From RGIG3513 sp045658985 (GTDB lineage Bacteria > Bacillota > Clostridia > Oscillospirales > Butyricicoccaceae), in the NCBI GenBank assembly GCA_045658985.1, contig JAZOWC010000010.1, positions 1 through 31,311 on the forward strand: a stretch of DNA of 31,311 nt. Reading direction: 5' to 3'. The translations under genes and the position numbers were made by a program. The notes below the pieces were generated by a model. That model worked only from the letters and a program-made list of their open reading frames with translations. It was not told the DNA's origin and made no database searches. Of this stretch, positions 15,219 through 22,406 are shown one piece after another; the stretch's first letter is position 1; the number at the start of each line of letters is the position of its first letter.

Positions 15219-16076
15219 ATGAATAAAATGGAAGCTGTTATATCCGAGCAGGAGTTCGATCAGCAGACCGAAGGCATTGACAGACACGCCTTCGAGCGCA
15301 AAATACGTGCCCGTCGGCTTGGTCTCATCCTTTTGCTGTGCGCTCTTTTGGCATTGGCGATATGGGGCGGCGTTCGCATCGGCACGGACTTTGTGCAGCA
15401 GCGGCAGGAGGTTTTGGCTGAGCGTACCTTCCACCTCTTGCGAGATGCCAAGCTTGCGGGGCATATTGAGGCAGACGGAACCGTCTACACGGATATAGTT
15501 ACCGACATGATCGGCTTTTCGCTGGAAAACTACGACACCGTGGTCGTCAAGCTGGCACAGCTCGACGATGACAAGATAAACACCTTCAAAAAAGCCTTCC
15601 CAAAAGCGCGGCGTGTGGTTTTTGAGGAGGGTCAGCTGGGCCGTGTCGTTACCCGCACCACTCCCGACGATATTCTTGCAAAAAACGTCAGCACGGCGAC
15701 CAAACTTGCAGCTCCCACGGGCGGCAGCTTTGTTATAGGCAACACCTCCCACCACTACACCTATGAGCTGAACGACTATTACTATCTGGAGCAGCGCATA
15801 GACGGCGAGTGGTACAACCTGCCCGCTGTCCCGCCCATTCCTCTCCCGAAAGGAGCGCTGCCGGCCGTCACCGCAGATTATAAACCACCGAAAGAACCTA
15901 CCGTAATAGCTCCCGGACAAAGCTACGATCTGACAATCGGATGGTACAGCAGATACGGTAATCTTCCCGCGGGAGAATACCGCATGATCAAAGTCCTCAC
16001 CGTCAAAACCGACGGTGACAAGCTGTCCGATTACGCCGCGTCCTATACCGTAGCTGTTGAGTTTGGCATCAACTGA
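15219..16076 (+). CDS. Membrane-anchored protein with C-terminal bacterial Ig-like domain
   Basis: This 285-residue protein has an N-terminal cytoplasmic stretch (1-31) and one transmembrane helix (about 32-52, RRLGLILLLCALLALAIW). The extracytoplasmic module (about 65-145) contains LDDDKINTFKKAFPKA, related to the small paralogues around it. The C-terminal domain (about 175-285) has YELNDYYYLEQRIDGEWYNL and LPAGEYRMIKVLTV, typical of an Ig-like beta-sandwich family found in Firmicutes surface proteins. The ATG follows AAGGAGGT by 6 bases, at the end of the duplicated leader. It is probably the first gene of an operon with 16103 and 16568. Function is unknown. Confidence 0.75.
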   Translation: MNKMEAVISEQEFDQQTEGIDRHAFERKIRARRLGLILLLCALLALAIWGGVRIGTDFVQQRQEVLAERTFHLLRDAKLAGHIEADGTVYTDIVTDMIGFSLENYDTVVVKLAQLDDDKINTFKKAFPKARRVVFEEGQLGRVVTRTTPDDILAKNVSTATKLAAPTGGSFVIGNTSHHYTYELNDYYYLEQRIDGEWYNLPAVPPIPLPKGALPAVTADYKPPKEPTVIAPGQSYDLTIGWYSRYGNLPAGEYRMIKVLTVKTDGDKLSDYAASYTVAVEFGIN

Positions 16077-16102
16077 AATTGCCCAAAAGGAGTGATACTA
16101 CT

Positions 16103-16501
16103 ATGCTGAAAAAAAGAATTATCCCCCTGATCTGCCTGATTTTTGTAGCGGTAGGGATAATTGCTGTGTTTTTTATCGGAAGTAAGCAAAGTGATAAAAA
16201 AGACATCTTGGTTGAGGTCTCTCCCACCTACAACGAATATCGGTTAAAGATGTTATCAGCCGAGATAAACGATCTGCTGAGGTCAGTAAAAAACGGTGAT
16301 TCTTCCTATCACAGAAAATACTATAAAGCCGCTAACCGCAAGCTTTTGGCTGACGTCGAGCATATTATTGCAAAAAAAGACCACGTGAGAGTGTACTTCC
16401 ACGATTTAACCGATGAGAAGATCGAGGGGTTTAATAAGTTGTTCCCCTACGGGTGTTTCAAGTTCTCTGACGTCAGCAATCTTGTTGCATCTCCCACCTG
16501 A
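16103..16501 (+). CDS. Small membrane-anchored protein, island family member 2
   Basis: This is a 132-residue protein with LKKRIIPLICLIFVAVGIIA as the transmembrane anchor (about 2-24). The outside domain carries YRLKMLSAEIN and ends LTDEKIEGFNKLFPYGCFKF. It is closest to member 3 (16568), which shares EIN, an AKK(D/N)H block and TDEKIE-FNKLFPY-CF-F. The start 26 bases after the Ig-domain gene, with AAAAGGAG upstream, indicates one transcript. Function is unknown; an anti-sigma or envelope-stress accessory role is only a guess. Confidence 0.65.
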   Translation: MLKKRIIPLICLIFVAVGIIAVFFIGSKQSDKKDILVEVSPTYNEYRLKMLSAEINDLLRSVKNGDSSYHRKYYKAANRKLLADVEHIIAKKDHVRVYFHDLTDEKIEGFNKLFPYGCFKFSDVSNLVASPT

Positions 16502-16567
16502 TGCTGTCGCGTACTGCTCTCAACAATATCGAGAAATCCCGATTACATAAGTTATGAGGTGAAAACT

Positions 16568-16954
16568 ATGAAAAAAAGAATTATCCCCCTGATATGCCTG
16601 ATTGTAATTGCCGGGGCGGTGATAGCAGGTATAGTATACCTGCCCGACAAACAGGGTGCCACCGTGCAGGAGCCTGTTGTGTATCAGCCTTATCAGCTCA
16701 AAAACATAGCATCAGAAATCAACACAACAATATGGGCCGTACAAAACGGCAAGACCACCGAGGACGAAGTATTATACAAATGCGAAAACAAGGCTGTTTT
16801 GGTGGATTTTCAACACTGCTTGGCTAAAAAGAATCATATAGATGTATTTTTAAGGGATCCAACCGACGAAAAGATCGAAATATTCAACAAGCTGTTTCCC
16901 TATAACTGTTTTGAGTTCCATGATGCAAATAAGGGTGTCGCTGTACTCACATAA
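16568..16954 (+). CDS. Small membrane-anchored protein, island family member 3
   Basis: This is a 128-residue protein with MKKRIIPLICL as the start of its transmembrane helix. The outside domain has YQLKNIASEIN and ends PTDEKIEIFNKLFPYNCFEF. The ATG at 16568 follows GAGGTG and aligns with the start of the other members; GTG 16559 is less likely. The 3' flank (16990-17030, ACGCGAGGAT then AAACAGACTCC) resembles the 3' flank of member 1 (14957-14995), so whole gene-plus-tail units were duplicated. Function is unknown. Confidence 0.65.
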   Translation: MKKRIIPLICLIVIAGAVIAGIVYLPDKQGATVQEPVVYQPYQLKNIASEINTTIWAVQNGKTTEDEVLYKCENKAVLVDFQHCLAKKNHIDVFLRDPTDEKIEIFNKLFPYNCFEFHDANKGVAVLT

Positions 16955-17066
16955 CGTCATTTGTACTTGAATGTGTAAGTCTCTCTTCACGCGAGGATAA
17001 AACAATGAAAAACAGACTCCCGAAATACTGAAACATATGAGATACAGTAACCGATATAAAACAATA

Positions 17067-17097
17067 CCCCCGAAGGCTCACACCGAACCTTCGGGGG
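17067..17097. terminator. Bidirectional terminator, left arm
   Basis: CCCCCGAAGG and CCTTCGGGGG form a 10-bp stem around an 11-base loop. It lies between the operon ending at 16954 and the converging gene 17127-17525. The same hairpin, inverted, is at 19636-19666. Confidence 0.8.
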
Positions 17098-17126
17098 ATT
17101 TGCTATGTGTTTGACAAATTTTTATT

Positions 17127-17525
17127 TTATTTTGCAAACTGCCATGTACCGTTGGTGTCTTTTTTCAAGGCTATTTGATAGCCGCCGTTATACAAACTTA
17201 TCTTGTCAGTCTCCTCGTCCAGCTCTACAACGAACTCATTTTTTGCGCCCCAGCTGCCGTACAGTCCGCCGAAAGCCGAATAGCCATGAAGGAAGAGGTA
17301 TCCGCCATGTTGCTGATACTCTTTGATCTTTCTGACTTTGGGAGCGGGTTCTGACGGGTCGCTAACGTCTAAACCAATGGTCAGCGTCATTTTTCTGCCG
17401 TCTTCGGAAACAGAAAAATCTGTAATATATGCATAGGTATTCTTGCTGAAACCGGGCGCGATCAAATATAAGGCAACCACCGCGATCACAGCTATCACAG
17501 CTATCACAATATTTTTCTTCTTCAT
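17127..17525 (-). CDS. Small anchored protein of the inverted pair, left copy
   Basis: This 132-residue protein has an N-terminal helix rich in I/V/A (about 4-23, VIAVIAVIAVVALYLIAPG) that acts as a signal anchor. A beta-rich outside domain (YAYITDFSVSEDGRKMTLTI) follows. Its twin at 19208-19606 differs at 12 of 132 residues by hand count. Eleven of those fall between residues 70 and 110. The family is not recognised. GGAGTG precedes the ATG, and a SigA promoter lies at 17559-17587. Confidence 0.7.
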   Translation of the reverse strand: MKKKNIVIAVIAVIAVVALYLIAPGFSKNTYAYITDFSVSEDGRKMTLTIGLDVSDPSEPAPKVRKIKEYQQHGGYLFLHGYSAFGGLYGSWGAKNEFVVELDEETDKISLYNGGYQIALKKDTNGTWQFAK

Positions 17526-17558
17526 AAAATTACACTCCGTTGAATAATCATTAGTCGG

Positions 17559-17587
17559 ATTATATCACATTCATCAAGAAATGACAA
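17559..17587 (-). promoter_or_regulatory. SigA promoter of the left twin gene
   Basis: On the minus strand: TTGTCA (17582-17587), 17 bp, TATAAT (17559-17564). It is conserved in the right arm. Confidence 0.8.
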
Positions 17588-17715
17588 GTGTTCCAGCGAG
17601 TTTCTACAGCCTAATGAACAGTATACGACTTGGCGATAAAGCTTCCTGATATATTATCCATATTTGGGGTAATTTGTGCCGGTAATATTGTTCTTGTTAT
17701 AATTTTTGAAAAACT

Positions 17716-17872
17716 TGTCCAATTTTGCCCCTCTTTGTCGTATATACGTATGAAGGGGTAAAATGATTCGACCTTTTGCCTTCTTCAATCATACGCGGAG
17801 GTGGTAATATGGTTTAGCAAACGAGTAATATCAAAATGCAGGCTATCAAAAACAACATCAAAACCAAGGAGG
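17716..17872 (+). promoter_or_regulatory. Duplicated promoter-leader module, copy 2
   Basis: Copy of 15053-15212, with the same TGTCCAATTTTGCCCC, GTCGTATATA, GGAGGTGGTAATATGGTTTAG and terminal AAGGAGGT. Here AAGGAGGT is not followed by a start codon. The downstream gene begins 65 bases later with its own AAAGGAG, so the module was placed in front of an unrelated gene. Confidence 0.65.
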
Positions 17873-17936
17873 TAAAATACACAAGAAGGAAGATTAGTTG
17901 TTCTGCAATCACACACGAATATTAAAGGAGTTTATT

Positions 17937-19007
17937 ATGAAAAAATTTTTGTGCCTATTACTTTCATCTATGATGATACTCTCGATATGTACACCGGTAT
18001 TTGCAGCAAGTTCAAACAAGAATCAAATCGTTTCATCCGGTGATATCTATATATGTGAGGAAGCGGATGGACTTTTTAGAACTGCTAAGAATAAACGAGC
18101 AAATAATACAATTAAAGTAACACAATATGAACAGTTCGATAATATATTCTTGGAGAGCTCACAGAAACAGTATTATCAAAAAATAAATGAAGATGAGTTC
18201 ATAAAAGTATCAAAATTAGACTTTGCTTTGGCTGATTATAAGTCTTGTGCAGACATCCACAAATACTCCGTTCCCGATGAAGTCCTCGATGGAATAGCAA
18301 AAATGGCAGCATGGGCAGAAGAAACGAACAATCAAAATGCACGCGGAGCAGTATTTGTACCCAGTATTAATTCCAGAGATGATAACTTAAACACGATTCC
18401 ACCAACCACAACAACATGGAATGGTATGACATTTCACAATTACCAAGTATACTTTACTAATATGTGGACTCAATGGCAAACAATTGTCGAAAAAGCAACT
18501 ACAACAGAAATTGCTTTGATGGGAATCAAAAAATTAGCCGCAAAGGTGGCGGGTACGTTTAGCGCATCACTAGGCTTAGCTATTGATCTTTATAACGCTG
18601 GTGTTAATTGTTTAGAAGCGTGGCAGACTGTTACAGGCAAAGTGCCGATTTACGGAAATACCAACAATGCGGTAATGGTAGATGTAAACTATAACATTTA
18701 TTTGAAATACACATACTATTATGATCCATTCTTGCAAATGGACAGGCTTGGGTGTAGTTCGCAGCTGGCTTTTATAACCCGTATTGACACCAATACGTAT
18801 CTATACACCTCTACTGGTGGTAGCCGAGTAGAACAAACCGTATATCCTTACGAGGCATTCAGAACGCCAAATTATGACCGCCCAGAAGAAAAAGCTTTTA
18901 ACTACTGTTCTTCCGGATGGATAGAAACTGTGGTTGGCGAAGTTTATGGTAAACCAATTTATTTTTCATTTGATTTTTTCGATTGGCCTTCGGATTGGCC
19001 GGTATAG
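17937..19007 (+). CDS. AT-rich secreted protein of unknown function
   Basis: This 356-residue protein has a clear Sec signal peptide: KKF, a hydrophobic core and a cleavage site near VFA-ASS (about residue 23). The mature part has no family I recognise. A stretch at about 190-230 (MGIKKLAAKVAGTFSASLGLAIDLYNAG) is an Ala/Gly-rich amphipathic or hydrophobic helix. The C-terminal third is rich in Tyr, Trp and Asp with few Cys. Base and codon use differ from neighbours: many AAA, ATA and TTA codons and low GC, against GC-rich flanks, which suggests transfer. The start follows AAAGGAG. It sits between the inverted arms under the second leader copy. Confidence 0.7.
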   Translation: MKKFLCLLLSSMMILSICTPVFAASSNKNQIVSSGDIYICEEADGLFRTAKNKRANNTIKVTQYEQFDNIFLESSQKQYYQKINEDEFIKVSKLDFALADYKSCADIHKYSVPDEVLDGIAKMAAWAEETNNQNARGAVFVPSINSRDDNLNTIPPTTTTWNGMTFHNYQVYFTNMWTQWQTIVEKATTTEIALMGIKKLAAKVAGTFSASLGLAIDLYNAGVNCLEAWQTVTGKVPIYGNTNNAVMVDVNYNIYLKYTYYYDPFLQMDRLGCSSQLAFITRIDTNTYLYTSTGGSRVEQTVYPYEAFRTPNYDRPEEKAFNYCSSGWIETVVGEVYGKPIYFSFDFFDWPSDWPV

Positions 19008-19145
19008 GCCTAATCAAAAACCAATTCCAGCCCGTGGTTTTTTAAAATAGAAACCCAAAACAAAAGACATGTATTAACAGCAACATTCTACAAAATTAGT
19101 TTGCGAATGATTTGCCTTTGGTGTGGTATGAATGGGTGTTAGCAC

Positions 19146-19174
19146 TTGTAATTCCTTGATGAATGTGATATAAT
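19146..19174 (+). promoter_or_regulatory. SigA promoter of the right twin gene
   Basis: TTGTAA (19146-19151), 17 bp, TATAAT (19169-19174). It differs from the left twin mainly in the -35 (TTGTAA versus TTGTCA). Confidence 0.75.
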
Positions 19175-19207
19175 CCGGTTAATGATTATTCAACGGAGTG
19201 TAATTTT

Positions 19208-19606
19208 ATGAAGAAGAAAAATATTGTTATAGCTGTGATAGCTGTGATCGCGTTGGTCGCCTTATATTTGATCGCTCCCGGTTTCAGCAAGAATACCTAT
19301 GCATATATTACAGATTTTTCTGTTTCCGAAGACGGCAGAAAAATGACGCTGACCATTGGTTTAGACGTTAGCGACCCGTCAGAACCCGCTCCCAAAGTCA
19401 GAAAGATCAAGGAGTCTCAACAATATGGCGGTAAACTCTACCTTGACTGCTATTCTGCATTTGGCGGCTTTTATGGGTCTTGGGGAGCAAAAAGTGAGTT
19501 TGTTGTAGAGCTTGATGAGGAAACCGAGGTTATAGGTTTGTATAACGGCGGCTATCAAATAGCCTTGAAAAAAGACACCAACGGTACATGGCAGTTTGCA
19601 AAATAG
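19208..19606 (+). CDS. Small anchored protein of the inverted pair, right copy
   Basis: This 132-residue twin of the product of 17127-17525 has the same N-terminal anchor and outer domain. Codons 1-68 and 111-132 are almost base-identical to the twin. Codons 69-110 differ at about a quarter of positions by hand count, both silent and replacement changes. Distinct residues include S70, Y73, K76, Y78, D80, C81 and F88. It converges on metQ, sharing the terminator at 19636-19666. Function is unknown. Confidence 0.7.
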   Translation: MKKKNIVIAVIAVIALVALYLIAPGFSKNTYAYITDFSVSEDGRKMTLTIGLDVSDPSEPAPKVRKIKESQQYGGKLYLDCYSAFGGFYGSWGAKSEFVVELDEETEVIGLYNGGYQIALKKDTNGTWQFAK

Positions 19607-19635
19607 AATAATAATTTGTCAAACACATAGCAAAT

Positions 19636-19666
19636 CCCCCGAAGGTTCGGTGTGAGCCTTCGGGGG
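19636..19666. terminator. Bidirectional terminator, right arm and metNIQ operon end
   Basis: CCCCCGAAGG/CCTTCGGGGG stem followed by ATATTTTT on plus and ATTTGC on minus. It serves the gene at 19208 and the converging metQ, whose stop is 20 bases away. Confidence 0.8.
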
Positions 19667-19686
19667 ATATTTTTGCGTGTTTATTC

Positions 19687-20502
19687 TCAGAATATTGCTA
19701 CGACTGCGCCGGCGTACTTGCTTTCGATGAACTTCTTGACTGCGTCGGTCTTGAGAGCGTCGATGAGAGCCTTGATCTTCTCATTGTTTTCGTTGCCCTG
19801 CTTGACGGCGATGATGTTTGCATAGGTCTGTGCGGCGTCACCGGAAGCGTCCTCAACTGCCAGAGCGTCGGCGATCTTGAGGCCTGCGGCGATAGCGTAG
19901 TTGCCGTTGATGACGGCTACTGTGCCCTTGTCGCTGTTCTTCAGCTGTGCGGGAACGGCTTCTGCCTGGATCTCAACAACGTTGTAGCCCTTGTTGTCGA
20001 CGATGTCCAGAGTGGTTACGCCCTTTTCTGCGCTTGCGTCAGCGGGGAGGGTGATGAGGCCTTCCTGCTGCAGGAGCAGCAGAGCGCGGGTCTCGTTGCT
20101 GTCGTCGGCGGGAACAAGGATGGTTGCGCCTGCGGGAATGGCGGATACTGCGTCAACGCCGTTGCCGTAGAGGCCGAAGGGCTCGTAGTGGATGAGAGCG
20201 GCAGAGCTCAGGTGGGTCTTGTTAGCCTCGTTGAAGCTGTTGAGGTAGGGGGTGTGCTGGAAGTAGTTTGCATCCAGATCGCCCTGCTCCAGAGCGGTGT
20301 TGGGCAGAACGTAATCGTCATAAACAACGATGTCGAGGGTGTAGCCCTTGTCCTTGAGGACGTCCTTGACCTGCTCGAGGATCTCGGCGTGGGGGGTGGA
20401 GGATGCGCCTACTACGATGGTGTTTTCGTCCTTTTTGCCGCAGCCTGCGAATGCAGCTGCCAGCACTGCCAGTGCGAGGATGATTGCAAGAGTCTTTTTC
20501 AT
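19687..20502 (-). CDS. metQ: Methionine ABC transporter substrate-binding lipoprotein
   Basis: This 271-residue NLPA-family protein carries methionine to the MetI permease. Its signal peptide ends at lipobox AFAGC with Cys21 lipidated. IVVGASSTPHAEILEQVKDVLKDKGY opens the mature domain, and DANYFQHTPYLNSFNEANKTHL is a family block in the binding cleft. It is the last gene of the metN-metI-metQ operon, 27 bases after metI, with AAAGGAG before the ATG. NLPA proteins also include D-Met binders; the leader-peptide Met codons upstream of the operon support methionine as substrate. Confidence 0.95.
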   Translation of the reverse strand: MKKTLAIILALAVLAAAFAGCGKKDENTIVVGASSTPHAEILEQVKDVLKDKGYTLDIVVYDDYVLPNTALEQGDLDANYFQHTPYLNSFNEANKTHLSSAALIHYEPFGLYGNGVDAVSAIPAGATILVPADDSNETRALLLLQQEGLITLPADASAEKGVTTLDIVDNKGYNVVEIQAEAVPAQLKNSDKGTVAVINGNYAIAAGLKIADALAVEDASGDAAQTYANIIAVKQGNENNEKIKALIDALKTDAVKKFIESKYAGAVVAIF

Positions 20503-20529
20503 GATGTGTGTCTCCTTTATTTTATAATA

Positions 20530-21213
20530 TTATTTGTTGCGGATACGTTTGTCGGTCTTGTGTGCAAGCAGCATACCAAGCTCCTGAATGATCTGCACGA
20601 TGATGATGGTGAGTATCATACATACCCAGGTGATGTCGGGGGAGAACCGCTGGTGGCCGTATGCGATGGCTATTCTGCCCAGACCGCCTGCGCCTACGGT
20701 GCCTGCCATTGCGGTGTAGCTGAGGACGGTGACGGTGGAGATAACCGCGCCCACTATCAGCGAGGGCTTGGCTTCGGGGATAAGCACCTTCAGGATGATG
20801 CCCATATTGGAGGTGCCCATTGCCTGCGCGGCTTCGATGATGCCGTGGTTGACCTCCTTGACCGAGCTTTCAACCATTCGGGCAATGTAGGGGGCGGCGC
20901 CAACTACCAGAGAGAATATCAGCGCCTTGTTGCCCACCGAGGTACCCACCACAAACCGTGCGACGGGGAACATAGCCACCATCAGTATGATAAAAGGTAT
21001 ACTGCGGAATATATTGACCAGTACGCTGAGTATCTTGTTGAGCCATACGACGGGGTAGATGCCGTCACGGTCGGTGACACAGAGCACCAGTCCCAGAGGC
21101 ACGCCGATGATATAGGATATTGCGGTGGAGATAACGGTCAGATATATAGTCTCCCATGCTGCCGTAAGGAACATATTCTGGTCAAGCAGCTGATAAAACA
21201 GATCAGAAAACAT
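20530..21213 (-). CDS. metI: Methionine ABC transporter permease
   Basis: This 227-residue inner-membrane protein has five hydrophobic segments. The EAA loop that contacts the ATPase is ESSVKEVNHGIIEAAQAMGTSN (about 111-132). PFIILMVAMFPVARFVVGTSVG and GAGGLGRIAIAYGHQRF are typical of MetI. It starts 5 bases after the metN stop, with its ribosome site GGAGG inside the metN end, so translation is coupled. Confidence 0.95.
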   Translation of the reverse strand: MFSDLFYQLLDQNMFLTAAWETIYLTVISTAISYIIGVPLGLVLCVTDRDGIYPVVWLNKILSVLVNIFRSIPFIILMVAMFPVARFVVGTSVGNKALIFSLVVGAAPYIARMVESSVKEVNHGIIEAAQAMGTSNMGIILKVLIPEAKPSLIVGAVISTVTVLSYTAMAGTVGAGGLGRIAIAYGHQRFSPDITWVCMILTIIIVQIIQELGMLLAHKTDKRIRNK

Positions 21214-21217
21214 ACAT

Positions 21218-22207
21218 TCAAGCCTCCCTCGTGTATTTGAGTCCGTTGTTCATTATCCAGCTGATAACCTTGAGCTCGGCGCGGTCGTCGTCGGGCAGCT
21301 CGATTATCATATGACCGTAGCTGGCACCGTTAACGTCCTTGATGTCGGCGAACAGTATGCTGACCGCCACCTGACAGGTCATGATCATATTGGAGATCAG
21401 AGGCTTCTGGGAGCTGGTGCCGTCAAAGACTATTCGCAGGCGTCTGCCGCAGGCTGTGGTTGCGGTGGTAGAGGCCATGGGCAGAATCAGCTCGCGGGCT
21501 ATGTCCGAACGGGGGGAGGAGAACACGTCGCTGACCTTGCCCACCTCGGCGATGCGGCTGTGGTCGATGATGGCCACACGGTCGCAGATGGTGTCGATGA
21601 CCTTCATCTCGTGGGTGATGACCACGATGGTGACGCCCATGGTGCGGTTTATCTCGCGGAGCAGCTCCAGAATGGCGCGGGTGGTGTTGGGATCCAGCGC
21701 CGAGGTTGCCTCGTCGCACAGCAGGTATTTGGGGTTGGTGGCAAGGGCGCGGGCGATGGCAACGCGCTGCTTCTGTCCGCCCGACAGCTGTGCGGGATAG
21801 GCTTTTTCTCTGTCCTCAAGGCCAACCACCTTGAGAAGCTCGCGGGCTCTCTGTTCGGCCTGAGCGCGGGGCACGCGGGCTATCTCCAGAGGATAGCAGA
21901 CGTTGCGCAGTACGTTGCGCTGCTCAAGCAGGTTAAAGCCCTGAAATATCATACCGATGTTTCGCCGCACCTCAAGCAGCTCGCGGCGGGGCATTTTGGT
22001 CAGGCTCTGTCCGTCTATGAGCACGTCGCCCTCTGTGGGACGCTCAAGCAGATTGATGCAGCGCACAAGTGTGCTTTTGCCTGCGCCCGACAGACCGATG
22101 ATGCCGAATATCTCACCGTCCTCAATGGTCAGGTTGATGTCGCGGAGAGCTATGATATCCTGCTCTTTTGTGTGGAAGGTTTTGCCGAGGTTTTTGAGCT
22201 CTATCAC
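21218..22207 (-). CDS. metN: Methionine ABC transporter ATP-binding protein with NIL domain
   Basis: This 329-residue ATPase has Walker A GLSGAGKST (38-46), signature LSGGQKQR (141-148) and Walker B LLCDEATSA (162-170). The C-terminal ~75 residues form the NIL domain, which binds methionine in the cytoplasm and inhibits transport. GTG at 22207 is chosen because AGGAGGAATTACC stands directly before it and the protein then begins at the conserved IELKNLGKTF. A longer frame upstream would run through the attenuator and leader and is not real. It is the first structural gene of metNIQ. Confidence 0.95.
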   Translation of the reverse strand: MIELKNLGKTFHTKEQDIIALRDINLTIEDGEIFGIIGLSGAGKSTLVRCINLLERPTEGDVLIDGQSLTKMPRRELLEVRRNIGMIFQGFNLLEQRNVLRNVCYPLEIARVPRAQAEQRARELLKVVGLEDREKAYPAQLSGGQKQRVAIARALATNPKYLLCDEATSALDPNTTRAILELLREINRTMGVTIVVITHEMKVIDTICDRVAIIDHSRIAEVGKVSDVFSSPRSDIARELILPMASTTATTACGRRLRIVFDGTSSQKPLISNMIMTCQVAVSILFADIKDVNGASYGHMIIELPDDDRAELKVISWIMNNGLKYTREA

Positions 22208-22226
22208 GGTAATTCCTCCTGTCGTA

Positions 22227-22266
22227 ATAAAAAATAAAGACCGGAAAACCTTTCGTCTTCCGGTCT
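22227..22266 (-). terminator. Attenuator terminator in the metNIQ leader
   Basis: On the minus strand: AGACCGGAA (22266-22258), loop GACGAAAGGTT, TTCCGGTCT (22246-22238), then TTTATTTTTTATTA. It lies between the leader peptide stop and the metN ribosome site, so it must be bypassed for metN expression. Confidence 0.85.
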
Positions 22267-22292
22267 GACTGTCTGTATCAGGCTTTGTGTTG

Positions 22293-22303
22293 AGACGAAG
22301 GTT
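22293..22303 (-). promoter_or_regulatory. Putative antiterminator strand of the metNIQ attenuator
   Basis: AACCTTCGTCT begins in the leader stop codon. It can pair with AGACGAAAGGTT of the terminator 5' side and loop (11 pairs, one bulged A). TTTCGTC in leader codons 20-22 is a second possible partner for the loop. Pairing is read by eye; energies were not computed. Confidence 0.6.
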
Positions 22304-22374
22304 TATGCGCGACGAAACATGCACATGTTGCACATGCACATCTCCATATTCATCATAGCGATGAAATTACGCAT
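22303..22374 (-). CDS. Met/Cys-rich leader peptide of the metNIQ operon (23 aa)
   Basis: The 23-codon frame runs from ATG (22374) to TAA. It begins MRNFIAMMNM, then EMCMCNMCM, and ends FRRA. Eight of 23 residues are Met and three are Cys; Met and Cys together fill 9 of the 13 positions 7-19. AAAGGA lies 9 bases upstream of the ATG. A SigA promoter (22407-22435) gives a start about 25 bases before it. The terminator follows 37 bases after the stop. The composition matches the amino acid carried by the operon and points to a stalling leader, not a functional protein. It is too short for standard gene callers. Confidence 0.8.
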   Translation of the reverse strand: MRNFIAMMNMEMCMCNMCMFRRA

Positions 22375-22406
22375 AAATCGGTGTCCTTTCTCAAAAGCTT
22401 ATTGGC

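Larger units (their letters stand above)
17067..17591 (-). repeat. Inverted repeat, left arm (~525 bp)
   Basis: Promoter, whole gene and terminator are repeated in inverse orientation at 19142-19666. About 1.55 kb (17592-19141) lies between the arms and contains the duplicated leader copy 2 and an AT-rich secreted-protein gene. Both arms transcribe outward. Confidence 0.85.
19142..19666 (+). repeat. Inverted repeat, right arm (~525 bp)
   Basis: Partner of 17067-17591. It includes promoter, gene and terminator. Similarity stops just upstream of the -35 element and just past the terminator stem, so the duplicated unit is one complete transcription unit. Confidence 0.85.

Noticed and set aside
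15146..15222. Leader frame with in-frame TAG (ATG-GTT-TAG...) as a recoded small protein
   Set aside because: Downstream codons differ between the copies mostly by replacement changes, with no sign of protein constraint beyond the three-codon mini-ORF.
15083..15226. A 47-codon frame across the duplicated leader
   Set aside because: Single-base indels break it in the second copy (17716-17872), so it is not conserved as protein.
17592..19141. Phase-variable promoter switch between the inverted arms
   Set aside because: The arms are long gene units, not short recombinase sites; no site-specific recombinase is nearby, and the promoter of the middle gene lies inside the segment. Only general homologous inversion is plausible.
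22208..22339. N-terminal extension of metN
   Set aside because: It would read through the terminator hairpin and the leader peptide stop region; the GTG at 22207 with AGGAGG directly upstream is the real start.
22208..22406. SAM riboswitch or Met T-box in the metNIQ leader
   Set aside because: No SAM-I core, and no T-box (GGGTGGNACCGCG-like) sequence before the terminator; the leader is only about 190 nt and is mostly explained by the short ORF plus attenuator.
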